DNA of 64,000 nucleotides from Pseudomonas mucoides (GTDB lineage Bacteria; Pseudomonadota; Gammaproteobacteria; Pseudomonadales; Pseudomonadaceae), in contig NZ_JACOPW010000001.1 of the NCBI RefSeq assembly GCF_015461845.1, positions 1,438,757 to 1,502,756 on the forward strand. The letters are read 5' to 3'. A model generated the notes under the pieces. It was not told the origin of the DNA and ran no database searches. It saw only the letters and a program-made list of their open reading frames with translations. Of the stretch, positions 18,169 to 28,466 are shown piece after piece. How positions within the stretch are numbered: the first letter of the stretch is position 1; every line of letters begins with the position of its first letter. A program made the position numbers and the translations under genes.

Positions 18169-19683
18169 ATGGATACGCTTGGCTATTTGGGTCAGGGGTT
18201 CGGCGTCGCGCTGAGCCCGTACAACCTGGTGACCGCTTTGTGCGGCACCCTGATTGGCACCGTGGTCGGCCTGTTGCCGGGTCTGGGCCCGATCAACGGC
18301 GTGGCGCTGTTGATTCCGATCGCGTTTGCCCTGGGCCTGCCGCCGGAATCGGCATTGATCCTGCTGGCGGCGGTGTACCTGGGGTGCGAATACGGCGGGC
18401 GAATCAGCTCGATCCTGCTGAACATTCCCGGTGAAGCGTCCACCGTCATGACCACCCTCGACGGTTACCCGATGGCCCGTAAAGGCCTGGCCGGTGTCGC
18501 GCTGTCGTTGTCGGCATGGAGTTCGTTCATCGGTGCGTTCATTGCCACCTGTGGCATGGTGCTGTTCGCCCCGCTACTGGCGAAATGGGCGATTGCCTTT
18601 GGCCCGGCGGAGTATTTCGTGCTGATGGTATTCGCCATTGTCTGCCTTGGCGGCATGGCCGGTGACCGACCGTTGAAGACGTTTATTGCCGCGTTGATCG
18701 GCCTGTTTTTGTCGACCGTCGGCATCGATGCCAACAGCGGTGTGTACCGCTTCACCGGGGACAACATCCACCTGACCGACGGTATTCAATTTGTCGTGCT
18801 GGTGCTGGGGCTGTTCTCCATCAGTGAAATTCTCCTGCTGCTGGAAAAAACCCACCACGGTCAGGAAGCGGTGAAAGCCACCGGCCGCATGATGTTCAAC
18901 TTCAAGGAAGCCTCGGCGGTGTTCGTGGTGAACATTCGTTGCGGTGTGCTGGGCTTCATCATGGGCGTGTTGCCGGGTGCCGGTGCGACCCTCGCCAGCG
19001 CCGTGGCCTACATGACCGAAAAACGTATTGCCGGCGCCAAAGGCACCTTCGGCCAGGGCGACATGCGTGGCCTGGCGGCACCGGAAACCGCCATCGGTGG
19101 CGCAGCATGCGGCGCACTGGTGCCGATGCTGACCCTCGGTGTTCCGGGTTCGGGCACCACGGCGGTGATGATCGGCGCCCTGTCGCTGTACAACATCACA
19201 CCGGGGCCCCTGCTGTTCCAACAGCAACCCGACATCGTCTGGGGCCTGATCGCTTCGTTGTTCGTCGCCAACATCATGCTGGTGATCCTCAACATCCCGA
19301 TGATCCGCATCTTCACCCGCATCCTCGCCGTGCCGAACTGGGCACTGGTGCCGGTGATCGCGATCATCACCGGGATCGGCGTCTACGCGGTACACGCCAC
19401 CACGTTCGACCTGTTCCTGATGATCGGCATCGGCATCTTCGGCTACCTCCTGCGCAAGCTGGACTTCCCGTTGTCGCCCGTCCTGCTGGGTTTCATCCTT
19501 GGCGGATTGATGGAGCAGAACCTGCGTCGGGCGCTGTCGATCTCCAACGGTGCGCTGGAAATCCTCTGGTCGAGCCCGATCACGTTCGGTGTCTGGGTAC
19601 TGACCGCGATCATGCTGTTGATGCCGATCGTGCGTATCTGGCGTAAACGTTCGGCTGCCCAACGCACGATCGCCGATGTCTGA
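18169..19683 (+). CDS. tctA: Tricarboxylate transporter large membrane subunit TctA
   Basis: TctA is the 504-residue, roughly 12-helix permease of the tripartite tricarboxylate transporter. Family motifs seen include GTLIGTVVGLLPGLGPINGVALLIP, GCEYGGRISSILLNIPGE and, in the second half, GVLPGAGATLASA and TLGVPGSGTTAVMIGAL. It starts one base after tctB, so the two are coupled. The next gene, an AbrB-type protein, starts inside its last codons. Confidence 0.93.
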   Translation: MDTLGYLGQGFGVALSPYNLVTALCGTLIGTVVGLLPGLGPINGVALLIPIAFALGLPPESALILLAAVYLGCEYGGRISSILLNIPGEASTVMTTLDGYPMARKGLAGVALSLSAWSSFIGAFIATCGMVLFAPLLAKWAIAFGPAEYFVLMVFAIVCLGGMAGDRPLKTFIAALIGLFLSTVGIDANSGVYRFTGDNIHLTDGIQFVVLVLGLFSISEILLLLEKTHHGQEAVKATGRMMFNFKEASAVFVVNIRCGVLGFIMGVLPGAGATLASAVAYMTEKRIAGAKGTFGQGDMRGLAAPETAIGGAACGALVPMLTLGVPGSGTTAVMIGALSLYNITPGPLLFQQQPDIVWGLIASLFVANIMLVILNIPMIRIFTRILAVPNWALVPVIAIITGIGVYAVHATTFDLFLMIGIGIFGYLLRKLDFPLSPVLLGFILGGLMEQNLRRALSISNGALEILWSSPITFGVWVLTAIMLLMPIVRIWRKRSAAQRTIADV

Positions 19684-20716
19684 TCGAACACCGTTCAACG
19701 CCTGGTGGGGTACGCCGCTGGTCGGCGCGCTGGGCGGTTTCCTTGCCAGTCAGGTCGGCTGGCCGCTGCCGTGGATGGTCGGCTCGTTGCTGGCGATCAT
19801 CCTCGTGCGCTGCCTGACGCCGTGGCAATTGGCGGAAATCCCTGGCGGCCGCAAGTGCGGCCAGTGGATTGTAGGAATCGGCATCGGTTTGCACTTCACC
19901 CCGGTGGTGATGGAGCAGGTGCTGAGTCATTTCGGTTTGATCTTCTTCGGTGCGCTGGTCACCAGCCTGTCGGCCGTGGTCGGCGTCTGGTTGATGCGCC
20001 GTACCGGCGAGGATCGCGCCACTGCCTTCTTTTCCAGCATGCCCGGCGGTTCCGGGGAAATGGTCAACCTCGGCGCGCGCAATGGCGCAGTACTCAGCCG
20101 TGTCGCGGCCGGACAAAGTCTGCGCGTGCTGGTGGTGGTGCTGTGTGTGCCGGCGGCGTTCAAGTATCTGTTGGGGGACGGTGCGCCGGTTGCTCATCCG
20201 ACAGCCGTCAATGGGTGGTGGCTGGCCCTTTTGTTCCCGGCAGGCGCCTTGGCGGCGTGGCTCTGGGAGCGTCTTCGTCAACCCAATCCGTGGCTGTTCG
20301 GGCCGTTGCTGGTGAGTGCAGCGGTGAGCATCGGTTGGGATTTGCACATCGGTTTGCCCCACGGCGGCAGTCAGATTGGCCAATGGCTGATCGGCAGCGG
20401 CCTGGGCTGTCACTTCAACCGACAGTTTTTCCGGCGGGCGCCTTCGTTCATGGGACGTACCTTGATAGGCACGGTGTTGACCATGTTGATCGCCACGGCG
20501 GCGGCGCTGGGGTTGAGTGCGTTGACCCATCTGGATCTGCGTTCGCTGACTTTGGGCATGATGCCCGGCGGGATTGCGGAGATGAGCCTGACGGCAGAGA
20601 CGCTGCAATTGTCGGTGCCGCTGGTGACGGCGATGCAGGTGATGCGGTTGTTGTTTGTGCTGTTTCTGGCGGAGCCGTTGTTCAAGTATTGGAACCGGAT
20701 GCCCGAGTCCTCTTGA
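19676..20716 (+). CDS. AbrB-family (AbrB/duplicated membrane domain) transporter-like protein
   Basis: This 346-residue inner-membrane protein belongs to the AbrB/YvrG-like family formerly mis-annotated as ammonia monooxygenase. Two similar halves are visible: WWGTPLVGALGGFLASQVGWPLPWMVGSLL with MPGGSGEMVNL, and LFGPLLVSAAVSIGW with MMPGGIAEMSL. About ten membrane segments are expected. Its ATG overlaps the last eight bases of tctA, so it is translated from the tct transcript. A role in substrate export or regulation of the tct system is possible but unproven. Confidence 0.82.
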   Translation: MSDRTPFNAWWGTPLVGALGGFLASQVGWPLPWMVGSLLAIILVRCLTPWQLAEIPGGRKCGQWIVGIGIGLHFTPVVMEQVLSHFGLIFFGALVTSLSAVVGVWLMRRTGEDRATAFFSSMPGGSGEMVNLGARNGAVLSRVAAGQSLRVLVVVLCVPAAFKYLLGDGAPVAHPTAVNGWWLALLFPAGALAAWLWERLRQPNPWLFGPLLVSAAVSIGWDLHIGLPHGGSQIGQWLIGSGLGCHFNRQFFRRAPSFMGRTLIGTVLTMLIATAAALGLSALTHLDLRSLTLGMMPGGIAEMSLTAETLQLSVPLVTAMQVMRLLFVLFLAEPLFKYWNRMPESS

Positions 20717-20730
20717 GACCGAGGTGCCGC

Positions 20731-20807
20731 CATCGCGAGCAAGCTCGCTCCCACACTGGATCTTCAGCGTTCACAAAAACCCTGTGGGAGCGAGCTTGCT
20801 CGCGATG
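20731..20807. repeat. REP/REPIN palindrome
   Basis: CATCGCGAGCAAGCTCGCTCCCACA and TGTGGGAGCGAGCTTGCTCGCGATG are near-perfect complements around a 27-bp centre. It lies between the convergent tct operon and ung. Confidence 0.93.
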
Positions 20808-20810
20808 CTT

Positions 20811-21503
20811 TTAGAGTGGCGGCAACCGCCACTCAATCGGCGTCTCGCCATTCTGCTCAAGAAACTTGTTGGTCCGGCTGAAGTGCCCACAGCCCAGGAA
20901 TCCGCGATACGCGGACAACGGCGACGGATGCACCGACGTCAGCACCAGGTGCTTGGTCGCGTCGATCAGCTTCTGCTTGCTCTGGGCATGCGCGCCCCAC
21001 AGCATGAACACCAGATGCGGCTGCTGCTCGCTGACAACCTCGATGATCCGGTCGGTGAAAAACTGCCAGCCCTTATCCTTGTGCGCATTGGCATTGGCGC
21101 GCTCGACCGTCATGGTGGTGTTAAGCATCAGCACGCCCTGGTCGGCCCAGCTCTGCAAGTAGCCATGGCTGGGAATATCGATGTTCAGGTCGCGCTTCAA
21201 CTCTTTATAGATGTTCACCAACGACGGCGGTGCCGGGACGCCCGGTTGCACCGAGAAGCAAAGACCATGGGCCTGGCCCGGGCCGTGGTAGGGATCCTGA
21301 CCGAGGATGACGACCTTGACCTTGTCCAGCGGCGTGGAGTTGAGTGCGTTGAAGATCATCGGGCCCGGAGGATAGATCTCCTTGCCTGCCGCACGCTCCT
21401 GTTGCAGGAATTCACGCAACTGCGCCATATAGGGCTGGTCGAATTCGGCACGCAGTGCCTCCTTCCAGCTCGGTTCGAGTTTGATACGGTCGTCAGCAGT
21501 CAT
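20811..21503 (-). CDS. ung: Uracil-DNA glycosylase
   Basis: Ung removes uracil from DNA in base-excision repair. The 230-residue product shows the family 1 motifs: water-activating Asp70 in [21 protein letters not shown]-type loop [10 protein letters not shown] and the Leu-intercalation loop [11 protein letters not shown]. The ATG at 21503 ([10 protein letters not shown]) matches the family start; an upstream in-frame ATG at 21524 is less likely. Confidence 0.97.
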   Translation of the reverse strand: MTADDRIKLEPSWKEALRAEFDQPYMAQLREFLQQERAAGKEIYPPGPMIFNALNSTPLDKVKVVILGQDPYHGPGQAHGLCFSVQPGVPAPPSLVNIYKELKRDLNIDIPSHGYLQSWADQGVLMLNTTMTVERANANAHKDKGWQFFTDRIIEVVSEQQPHLVFMLWGAHAQSKQKLIDATKHLVLTSVHPSPLSAYRGFLGCGHFSRTNKFLEQNGETPIEWRLPPL

Positions 21504-21635
21504 GGTTACATCCGGCAAAAACAATGGGGCGAACCCTAGGAAAGCCCATCACGCTTGTCAATTGATCTGACGCACATCCGGCACTTTCCTCAACAGCGAT
21601 CATACTGAACGCTCAAATTCCCGATCGAGGTCACG

Positions 21636-22748
21636 ATGAATCTGCACTTCGAAGAACTCACCGGCACCGACGGCGCGCGCATCGGCATCGCCAGCCTCGA
21701 TGCCGAAAAGTCCCTCAACGCCCTGTCCTTGCCGATGATCAACGCCCTGAGCGATCGAATGGACACCTGGGCCAAGGACCCGCAAATCGTCTGCGTGTTA
21801 CTGCGCGGCAACGGCGCCAAGGCCTTCTGTGCGGGCGGTGAAGTGCGCAGCCTGGTGGAAGCCTGTCGTGCGCATCCCGGAGAGGTGCCGCCCCTGGCCG
21901 CGCACTTCTTTGCGGCGGAATATCGCCTGGACTTCAAACTGCACACCTACCCGAAACCGTTGATCTGCTGGGGCCATGGTTATGTGCTCGGAGGCGGGAT
22001 GGGGTTGTTGCAAGGCGCGAGCATCCGGATTGTCACGCCGAGCAGTCGGCTGGCGATGCCCGAGATCAGCATTGGCCTGTACCCGGACGTTGGCGCCAGT
22101 TGGTTCCTCTCGCGACTGCCCGGCAAACTCGGCCTGTTTCTGGGCCTGACCGGCGCCCATATGAACGGACGCGATGCCATCGACCTGGACCTCGCCGACC
22201 GCTTCCTGCTGGATGAACAGCAAGAGGAATTGATCCAAGGGTTGCTGCAGCTGAACTGGCAGGAGCAAACGCCGATGCAACTCAACAGTTTGCTCAAGGC
22301 CTTGCAGCAGGAAGCGGTTGCACAAATGCCCGAAGCCCAGTGGTTGCCACGGCGCCAGCACATCGATGAACTGCTGGATGTCAGTGATGTGAGTTGCGCC
22401 TGGAAAGCCATCAGCCTGCAACGCGACAGCGCCGATCCGTTACTCAGCCGTGCCGCAAAAACCCTGAGCGAAGGCTCGCCGCTGACCGCGCACTTGGTCT
22501 GGGAGCAAATCATCCGGGCCCGGCATATGTCTCTGGCTCAGGTTTTCCAGATGGAATACACCCTGAGCCTCAACTGCTGCCGTCATCCGGAATTCAGCGA
22601 GGGTGTGCGGGCACGGTTGATTGATAAGGACCAGAAACCGCATTGGCATTGGCCAGACATCAATAATGTGCCGGGTGCGGTGGTGGATGCGCACTTTCAG
22701 AAGGCTTGGGAAGGTCGGCATCCGCTGGCGGATTTATCCGAATACTAA
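21636..22748 (+). CDS. Enoyl-CoA hydratase/isomerase family protein (3-hydroxyisobutyryl-CoA hydrolase-like)
   Basis: The 370-residue length and the motifs fit the ECH_2 branch of the crotonase family, which includes 3-hydroxyisobutyryl-CoA hydrolase of valine degradation. Oxyanion-hole regions are LRGNGAKAFCAGGEVRSL and GHGYVLGGGMGLLQGASIRI. The segment MPEISIGLYPDVGASWFLSRLPG is diagnostic of this branch. It stands alone between ung (divergent) and the RTX gene (convergent), so the substrate is inferred from family only. Confidence 0.85.
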   Translation: MNLHFEELTGTDGARIGIASLDAEKSLNALSLPMINALSDRMDTWAKDPQIVCVLLRGNGAKAFCAGGEVRSLVEACRAHPGEVPPLAAHFFAAEYRLDFKLHTYPKPLICWGHGYVLGGGMGLLQGASIRIVTPSSRLAMPEISIGLYPDVGASWFLSRLPGKLGLFLGLTGAHMNGRDAIDLDLADRFLLDEQQEELIQGLLQLNWQEQTPMQLNSLLKALQQEAVAQMPEAQWLPRRQHIDELLDVSDVSCAWKAISLQRDSADPLLSRAAKTLSEGSPLTAHLVWEQIIRARHMSLAQVFQMEYTLSLNCCRHPEFSEGVRARLIDKDQKPHWHWPDINNVPGAVVDAHFQKAWEGRHPLADLSEY

Positions 22749-22762
22749 AATGCTGGCGTTGT

Positions 22763-22795
22763 CCGCGATAGCCATATTAAAGGAGGCTATCGCGG
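22763..22795. repeat. Short inverted repeat, REP-like or terminator
   Basis: CCGCGATAGCC and GGCTATCGCGG are perfect 11-bp complements with an 11-bp loop. It lies 15 bp after the crotonase-family gene. No clear T run follows, so it may be a degenerate REP rather than a terminator. Confidence 0.6.
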
Positions 22796-22871
22796 GCGGC
22801 TTTAATTCAAGATCAAGTCGCTTGGTACGATCTAGCTAATAATCACTGCCTGTTTTTTTTCGGGGCTGTAG

Positions 22872-25800
22872 CTAAATTTTAAGCCCATAAAATTCAGCTA
22901 TTTCCTTGGTCGCCTCCAAAACCCCCTCCTCACCACGTAGAAATATATCGTCCATATCCCTTAGCGGGGGTAGAGGATGTAGAAGCCCAACCAATTGATC
23001 AGCGGTGTAGTCCTGAGTGGTTCTATCCATTCCTTGAGTTCTTACAAAACTTATCGCGGAGTCACCGCCTAAAAAATGATTGGCCACTCGTATCTTCGGA
23101 GCCACACCATAATTCACCACTACGACGAGATCGTTATTATCGCGATGAAATTTCAACTGATGAATGGATGCACCAAAGTCTGTAAAATCGATTCCATCCA
23201 TACCGCCAGACGCATTAACAATTAAATCTCTTCCAAGCCCCTCATACTTGTAAATATCATTACCCGCGCCGCCGTTTAAAGTGTCGTTACCAGGCCCTCC
23301 CCACAGGATATCGTCCTCTGCACCACCCGAGATCACGTCATCCCCCTGCATGCCCCGCATATCTCCATTACCGCTCAAAGTATCATTACCTTGACCGCCA
23401 ACAAGGGGGAGTTTTTTATCATCCCTAAGGGAGACAAACTCCGGCGCATTATCGATAAAAACACCGTGGCGATAAGTATCAGGCGCGGGACCCAATTCAC
23501 CATTACTTATAAGGCGTTCCAGACTGATGTCTGACCCATCTGCGAACTTCACAACTTCAATGCCAGAACCGCCGAGATCACTAGCATTCGGCAATACAAT
23601 GCGAACTTGTTGATCTTTACTCCAAGAGATATCAAGTGTCGAATACAGCATCTGTCCACGGGGTGGATTGCGATAGGTGTCGGGTTTGGGGTTTGGCGCC
23701 AACTCAATATTAACCGCCTCAACTAACACAGCACCCCAGCTTAACTGCAACTGCTCAAGCGTTACCCCTTCAGGAAATCTAATGGTGTCCGTATCGTCTA
23801 ATCCGAACTCAGCTTTCCACTCGGCAACGCCCACTTCTGGACGAAGAAAAACAGGGCTTAAAATATCCGCAACAATAGTAGTCGCTCCACTATGCGCGGC
23901 TATTATATAAGTATCTGGACCATTTCCTCCGTAAAGCCAATCATGCCCTGAGCCACTGATCAAATAATCTTGGCCCTCTGATCCGAGCAGCGTATCGTTT
24001 CCTGCCCCGCCTGACAAAAACGCACCGGACATCCTATCCTCATACTCTCGATAAAAAATATTGGGAGCCTCATAAGTAACCACCAAGTCGTCACCTGTTC
24101 CACCATGAAAAATATTACCGGCTTCGAGATTTACCCTGCCACCCTCATCATCGCCTTGAACAATTTGGTGAGTGATAGATTCAGTCGTCACATCCCAAAT
24201 GAATTTCTTATAACTCAACTCACTACCTTCGAAGCTTCCAGGTGGATACACATACCAACCTTGAATGAAACCAGTCGCGCTTTTATGCTCGACAATAACT
24301 TCCCCAGCACTTAAAGAAAAACCACCATGGCTTGAGCCGGAGGGGTAATACTGTGGCTCTTGTTTTGGCTTGTATTTCATACCGCCTACTACAGGGAGTC
24401 TGGACTCAGCATGGGACGTTGCACTTGAAGTTCTTTCGCTAATTACCGCCCTCCCAGAAACCAGACTCATTCGCTCCGGGGTCTCTGACAATGATCCTGC
24501 CTGGAAGCGTTCAACAATTATGTTAGTTTTTTCGTGGTAGCTGTAGTCGTCATCAACGATATGATTTTTGCTCCAGGCACCCTGAGAATTCAGCACAAAA
24601 CCCGATGCTAGTATGAATGCCGAGCGGCGCTTTTTCATATTCACCAGAAACTCTTCGCTCCACAATTTACTAGCTTCAGCTTCAACTCGTGGAATATCAA
24701 CCACAGCATTATTGGCATCCTCCGCCCCATTGGTTTTTTCTTTATCTCCTAATTGCGACTTAATATGAGTATTATTTGGAGCCCCAATGACGCTGTCGTC
24801 TACACCTTGCACCACAAACGTTTCCGCCAAGGACGAAACATCTGTCGGGCCATGGACTATTTTCATAACGTCCTGAAAACTTAAAACAGAACCGTCACTA
24901 AAACTGAACGATGAATATTGCCATTTATCGTAACCACGAATCAGAACAGCATCACCCAGCCCGTTAAAAATTCGTAATACCGGACCAACATCTACAACAA
25001 TGATGTCAGCTTTTAAATTACCCACAGTAAATCCAGGGTCGAACTTTATGACGTTGTTTCCGCCTGCATCAGCAATAACATCGAGCCCATCACTAATGCC
25101 AAAATGATAGGTATCATCGCCGTCTTCCCCATCCAAATAGTCGTTGCCGCGGCCTCCTTTATATACGTTATTACCGGAACCACCGCGAAGGTAATCTGCA
25201 CCTGCACCACCATACAAAGTGTCGTTTCCGCCACCGCCTATTAGGGTGTCATTTCCTGAACCGCCATCAAGATAGTCCGCTCCGTGCTCTGTTTCGGGTG
25301 TTTGCTCATAATCACCCAGCAAGAAGTCATCATCGGCACCACCGTGAAGCGTGTCGGCGCCTAAGCCTCCCCAGAGCGTATCGTTTCCAGCGTCACCTCG
25401 AATGTAGTCATTATTGGTTAGTCCGGCTGGCTGGCTGTGCTCGTCTCCATCCAAGGCGTCATTCCCTTCGCCCCCTATCAGCGTGTCGGAGCCCCCCATG
25501 CCTCGAAGCGTGTCATCACCAGTACCGCCATCTAGAAAATCATTACCTTGGTATCGAGCCGGGTGATCGGAGTAATCCCCGGATAAAACATCGTTGCCGG
25601 CGCCGCCATAAAGAGAATCATCAGCACCGCCACCTTGTAGAGTGTCGTCACCTGCACCACCATCCAGAAAATCATTACCGAAGTAATTTGCTGCGTTACC
25701 CTCAACACCCTGCAAAACAAAGTCATCGCCGGTCAGCTCATCGTTACCGAGACCGCCGTACAACACATCGCTACCACCATTACCGGCCAGGGAATCATTA

Positions 25801-28466
25801 CCATCGCCCCCCTCCAACAAATCGTTGCCGTGGTGCCGACTTTGCAGACCGCCTCCCCAATCCAGGTTGTCACCCAACAAAATGTCGTTATCGTTGCCAC
25901 CATGAAGAGTGTCATTCCCCCCATCGCCACTCAAAACATCATTTTCAGTTCCACCATCGAGTAAATCATCGCCCCAGCCGCCGTTGATAAAGTCACTGCC
26001 TCCCTGACCAAAAAGAACGTCATTGCCACCTCCCGCAGGAGCGCTGAGAGAGGCACGGGCAAAGACGTTACGCTTGCTAACGACACCTTCACCAATGGGG
26101 ACATCAATCCTTTTGAAATTCCAGGTTTTTTCCAGCATCCCGGTCACATCATCACCGGATAAATTGTCATCGCCAGCTCCTCCCATGAGCGTATCTGGAC
26201 CGTCGCCACCGAGCAGCACGTCTCGGGACTCAGTGCCCACGAGTAGATCCTCACCCTGCCCCCCATCAAGCCAATCGCCACGACTTGCCTTTCCGGGACC
26301 AGCTCCAGCAGCCATCGCTTGTTCGATTGTTAACGGCTGATCTGCAAACAACCGGTCATTTCCGGCTTTACCAAATAGCTGATCGGAGCCACCAAGCCCG
26401 ATTAGGACGTCGTCGTTCGTCGATCCGTGAAGCACATCTGCCTTATTTCTCTGCTTCACCTTACGCACGATAACGTTGCCCAATTCATCATGAGCGAGCT
26501 GATCACCGGGAACAGTGGGGTCGGTGTCTTTTGCTTTCCAGTCGCCCACGACGGTTAGACCAGGCCCTGAAAAGTCCTGGCTTTGGTAATCCGGGAGAAG
26601 GATGCCCAACATGCCAGGCGTGAAGTGTTTAATAAAAACCAGATCATTCCGGCCGTATTTGATATGGAGCGTTTTTTCAGAAAGCTCTTCGATGACAGTT
26701 AAAGCGATAGCCCCATCTTCCGTAACCCAAGTATTGCTCAGAGGACCACTACGCTTAAGGGCAGGAATAGGTAAACCATTTATAAGTATCTGGCCATCAA
26801 CGTCAAAGTCGGAAATCTGATCGACGCCATCACCACTCGAAAACTCGTATCGATCACTGCCAACGCCTCCAATCAGAATATCGTTACCTTGACCGCCGAC
26901 TAATACATCATCCCCAGACATACCGCGTAGCACGTCTCTGCCATCTCCGCCTTTTAACCAATCACGCCCCTGACCACCTTCAATGTAATCATTTCCTTCG
27001 AGGCCGATGATCGTGTCATTACCCAAGCCACCATAGAGATGGTCGCTATTGGGGCCGCCGCTGAGCGAACGACTTCCATCATCACCAAACATCACCAGAG
27101 GATTTGAAACCCCGGTAGTCATAGACACTTGTTTACCTGATTGAAGATCCGAGTAGGAATGGGCCTGAATCGTGTTTTCTCCGAATGATCCGTTGGTCCT
27201 GGCTATCAAGCGACCTAACATATCCGCGCGATCAACCAGCCATCGTTCGGTGATAAAGCCTTCGCCGGTTTTAGAGTCGTAGAGTTCTAGTCCCCTCCCT
27301 GAAAAACCGTCAATTCTTTCAATGACTATTTCACTCAAGTATTTCAGGGAATTCCGTAGCGCCATCCCGGCAGGCGACTCCTGGGCCGCTAGTGTTCCCC
27401 AATCAGAAGCGCTGCCATATTCTCTAATTGCCCTGGCAACAATATTTTGAGATTGGCTCGGTGATAAAGACGAGAAAAACGCATGGGCGTTTGCGGCAAA
27501 TGTTGCATCTGTAGTGAGTGACGCTGAAGAAACACCATCATAGGTTAGTTTGAACATATCAAGGAAGGCATTCACCCCATACCTTAATATCAAATCCACC
27601 GCGGATGAAATAGGTGTACCTTTGATAATAGACTGGATGAACGGATTATAACTTCGACTGCTGCGCGCAATATTTATCTGCTCAGGCACAACTGAAAACA
27701 GGCTCTCAAATGCATTCCAACCAAAATTTTTGGCCACTGCTTCAAGCGCTACATTGTAGGAATCGATGGCGAACAAGATATTCTTAAAATCATCCAGCCT
27801 ATTAACTCTCGCCAGTTCGTGTCTTCCTTTTATTTCCGAGTCGGGATCACCTGCCGAAATCAATCGCCACGTTTCATAGGGATATTCCCCGCCCAACAGA
27901 CTAAAGCCAATTGTGCCAGACCATCCAGCGTTGCGACTTGCAGCGGTGTCTTTTTCCGCTCCTTCCTGAGGAAACAGTATTTTACCGATGGCGCTTGCAT
28001 CGATGGAAGCGATTTGGTCAATTGCAGGCACGGTCCACGGTGCCAAGTTGAATTCAATTGATCCGTACAGCAAAGTATTCATGAAGTTGACGGCCACCTG
28101 GTTCGATGACTCCTGCATCAATTCTTCACTAAACATTTTATTCAGTCGCAACTGTCCTTGCCGCACTGTGTAAGCACGGATCAACGCTGAATAAGCACCG
28201 TTCCCTCCGTTCGCATCGATCGCCACATCAAGCCACAACTTAGCACTCTTGAAAACCTTCTTGACACTCTCATCAAAAACCACAAAACCAGAAAGCTTTT
28301 CACCAATCATATCTGACAATGTTTGATAAAAGGGCTCACAGTTCGTACTCACCACCGCAACTGCCTTATACTCTTTATCATGCAGATCGAACTTCATTCC
28401 GGTGCATACACTGACAGCATCAATAATTTTTTCTTTCTCTTCAGCATTAAAAACATAACTCATCAT
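22872..28466 (-). CDS. Large RTX (hemolysin-type calcium-binding repeat) protein, 1864 aa
   Basis: This is a probable calcium-folded extracellular protein, usually exported by a type I secretion system. Residues 1-450 form a mostly helical N-terminal region without a catalytic motif I recognise. Glycine-rich GGxGxDxLx repeats occur in four blocks at roughly 460-545, 680-1125, 1455-1520 and 1690-1740. They are separated by beta-rich linkers of the hemolysin-associated type (for example DLVFIKHFTPGMLGI near 610). There is no N-terminal signal peptide. The C-terminus (EATKEIAEFYGLKI) resembles the ends of other RTX proteins and may carry the secretion signal. It starts with tandem ATGs overlapping the stop of the upstream lipoprotein (TAATGATG). 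No ABC exporter, membrane fusion or TolC gene is nearby. Base composition is clearly AT-richer than its neighbours outside the repeats, suggesting transfer. Confidence 0.88.
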   Translation of the reverse strand: MMSYVFNAEEKEKIIDAVSVCTGMKFDLHDKEYKAVAVVSTNCEPFYQTLSDMIGEKLSGFVVFDESVKKVFKSAKLWLDVAIDANGGNGAYSALIRAYTVRQGQLRLNKMFSEELMQESSNQVAVNFMNTLLYGSIEFNLAPWTVPAIDQIASIDASAIGKILFPQEGAEKDTAASRNAGWSGTIGFSLLGGEYPYETWRLISAGDPDSEIKGRHELARVNRLDDFKNILFAIDSYNVALEAVAKNFGWNAFESLFSVVPEQINIARSSRSYNPFIQSIIKGTPISSAVDLILRYGVNAFLDMFKLTYDGVSSASLTTDATFAANAHAFFSSLSPSQSQNIVARAIREYGSASDWGTLAAQESPAGMALRNSLKYLSEIVIERIDGFSGRGLELYDSKTGEGFITERWLVDRADMLGRLIARTNGSFGENTIQAHSYSDLQSGKQVSMTTGVSNPLVMFGDDGSRSLSGGPNSDHLYGGLGNDTIIGLEGNDYIEGGQGRDWLKGGDGRDVLRGMSGDDVLVGGQGNDILIGGVGSDRYEFSSGDGVDQISDFDVDGQILINGLPIPALKRSGPLSNTWVTEDGAIALTVIEELSEKTLHIKYGRNDLVFIKHFTPGMLGILLPDYQSQDFSGPGLTVVGDWKAKDTDPTVPGDQLAHDELGNVIVRKVKQRNKADVLHGSTNDDVLIGLGGSDQLFGKAGNDRLFADQPLTIEQAMAAGAGPGKASRGDWLDGGQGEDLLVGTESRDVLLGGDGPDTLMGGAGDDNLSGDDVTGMLEKTWNFKRIDVPIGEGVVSKRNVFARASLSAPAGGGNDVLFGQGGSDFINGGWGDDLLDGGTENDVLSGDGGNDTLHGGNDNDILLGDNLDWGGGLQSRHHGNDLLEGGDGNDSLAGNGGSDVLYGGLGNDELTGDDFVLQGVEGNAANYFGNDFLDGGAGDDTLQGGGADDSLYGGAGNDVLSGDYSDHPARYQGNDFLDGGTGDDTLRGMGGSDTLIGGEGNDALDGDEHSQPAGLTNNDYIRGDAGNDTLWGGLGADTLHGGADDDFLLGDYEQTPETEHGADYLDGGSGNDTLIGGGGNDTLYGGAGADYLRGGSGNNVYKGGRGNDYLDGEDGDDTYHFGISDGLDVIADAGGNNVIKFDPGFTVGNLKADIIVVDVGPVLRIFNGLGDAVLIRGYDKWQYSSFSFSDGSVLSFQDVMKIVHGPTDVSSLAETFVVQGVDDSVIGAPNNTHIKSQLGDKEKTNGAEDANNAVVDIPRVEAEASKLWSEEFLVNMKKRRSAFILASGFVLNSQGAWSKNHIVDDDYSYHEKTNIIVERFQAGSLSETPERMSLVSGRAVISERTSSATSHAESRLPVVGGMKYKPKQEPQYYPSGSSHGGFSLSAGEVIVEHKSATGFIQGWYVYPPGSFEGSELSYKKFIWDVTTESITHQIVQGDDEGGRVNLEAGNIFHGGTGDDLVVTYEAPNIFYREYEDRMSGAFLSGGAGNDTLLGSEGQDYLISGSGHDWLYGGNGPDTYIIAAHSGATTIVADILSPVFLRPEVGVAEWKAEFGLDDTDTIRFPEGVTLEQLQLSWGAVLVEAVNIELAPNPKPDTYRNPPRGQMLYSTLDISWSKDQQVRIVLPNASDLGGSGIEVVKFADGSDISLERLISNGELGPAPDTYRHGVFIDNAPEFVSLRDDKKLPLVGGQGNDTLSGNGDMRGMQGDDVISGGAEDDILWGGPGNDTLNGGAGNDIYKYEGLGRDLIVNASGGMDGIDFTDFGASIHQLKFHRDNNDLVVVVNYGVAPKIRVANHFLGGDSAISFVRTQGMDRTTQDYTADQLVGLLHPLPPLRDMDDIFLRGEEGVLEATKEIAEFYGLKI

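Noticed and set aside
25298-25987. 229-codon plus-strand frame rich in His and Arg
   Set aside because: It is the antisense of the RTX glycine-aspartate repeats, which explains its periodic low-complexity composition.
22872-28466. CRISPR-like periodicity in the RTX gene
   Set aside because: The 27-bp periodic pattern encodes nine-residue GGxGxDxLx repeats within an open reading frame, without identical repeats or spacers.
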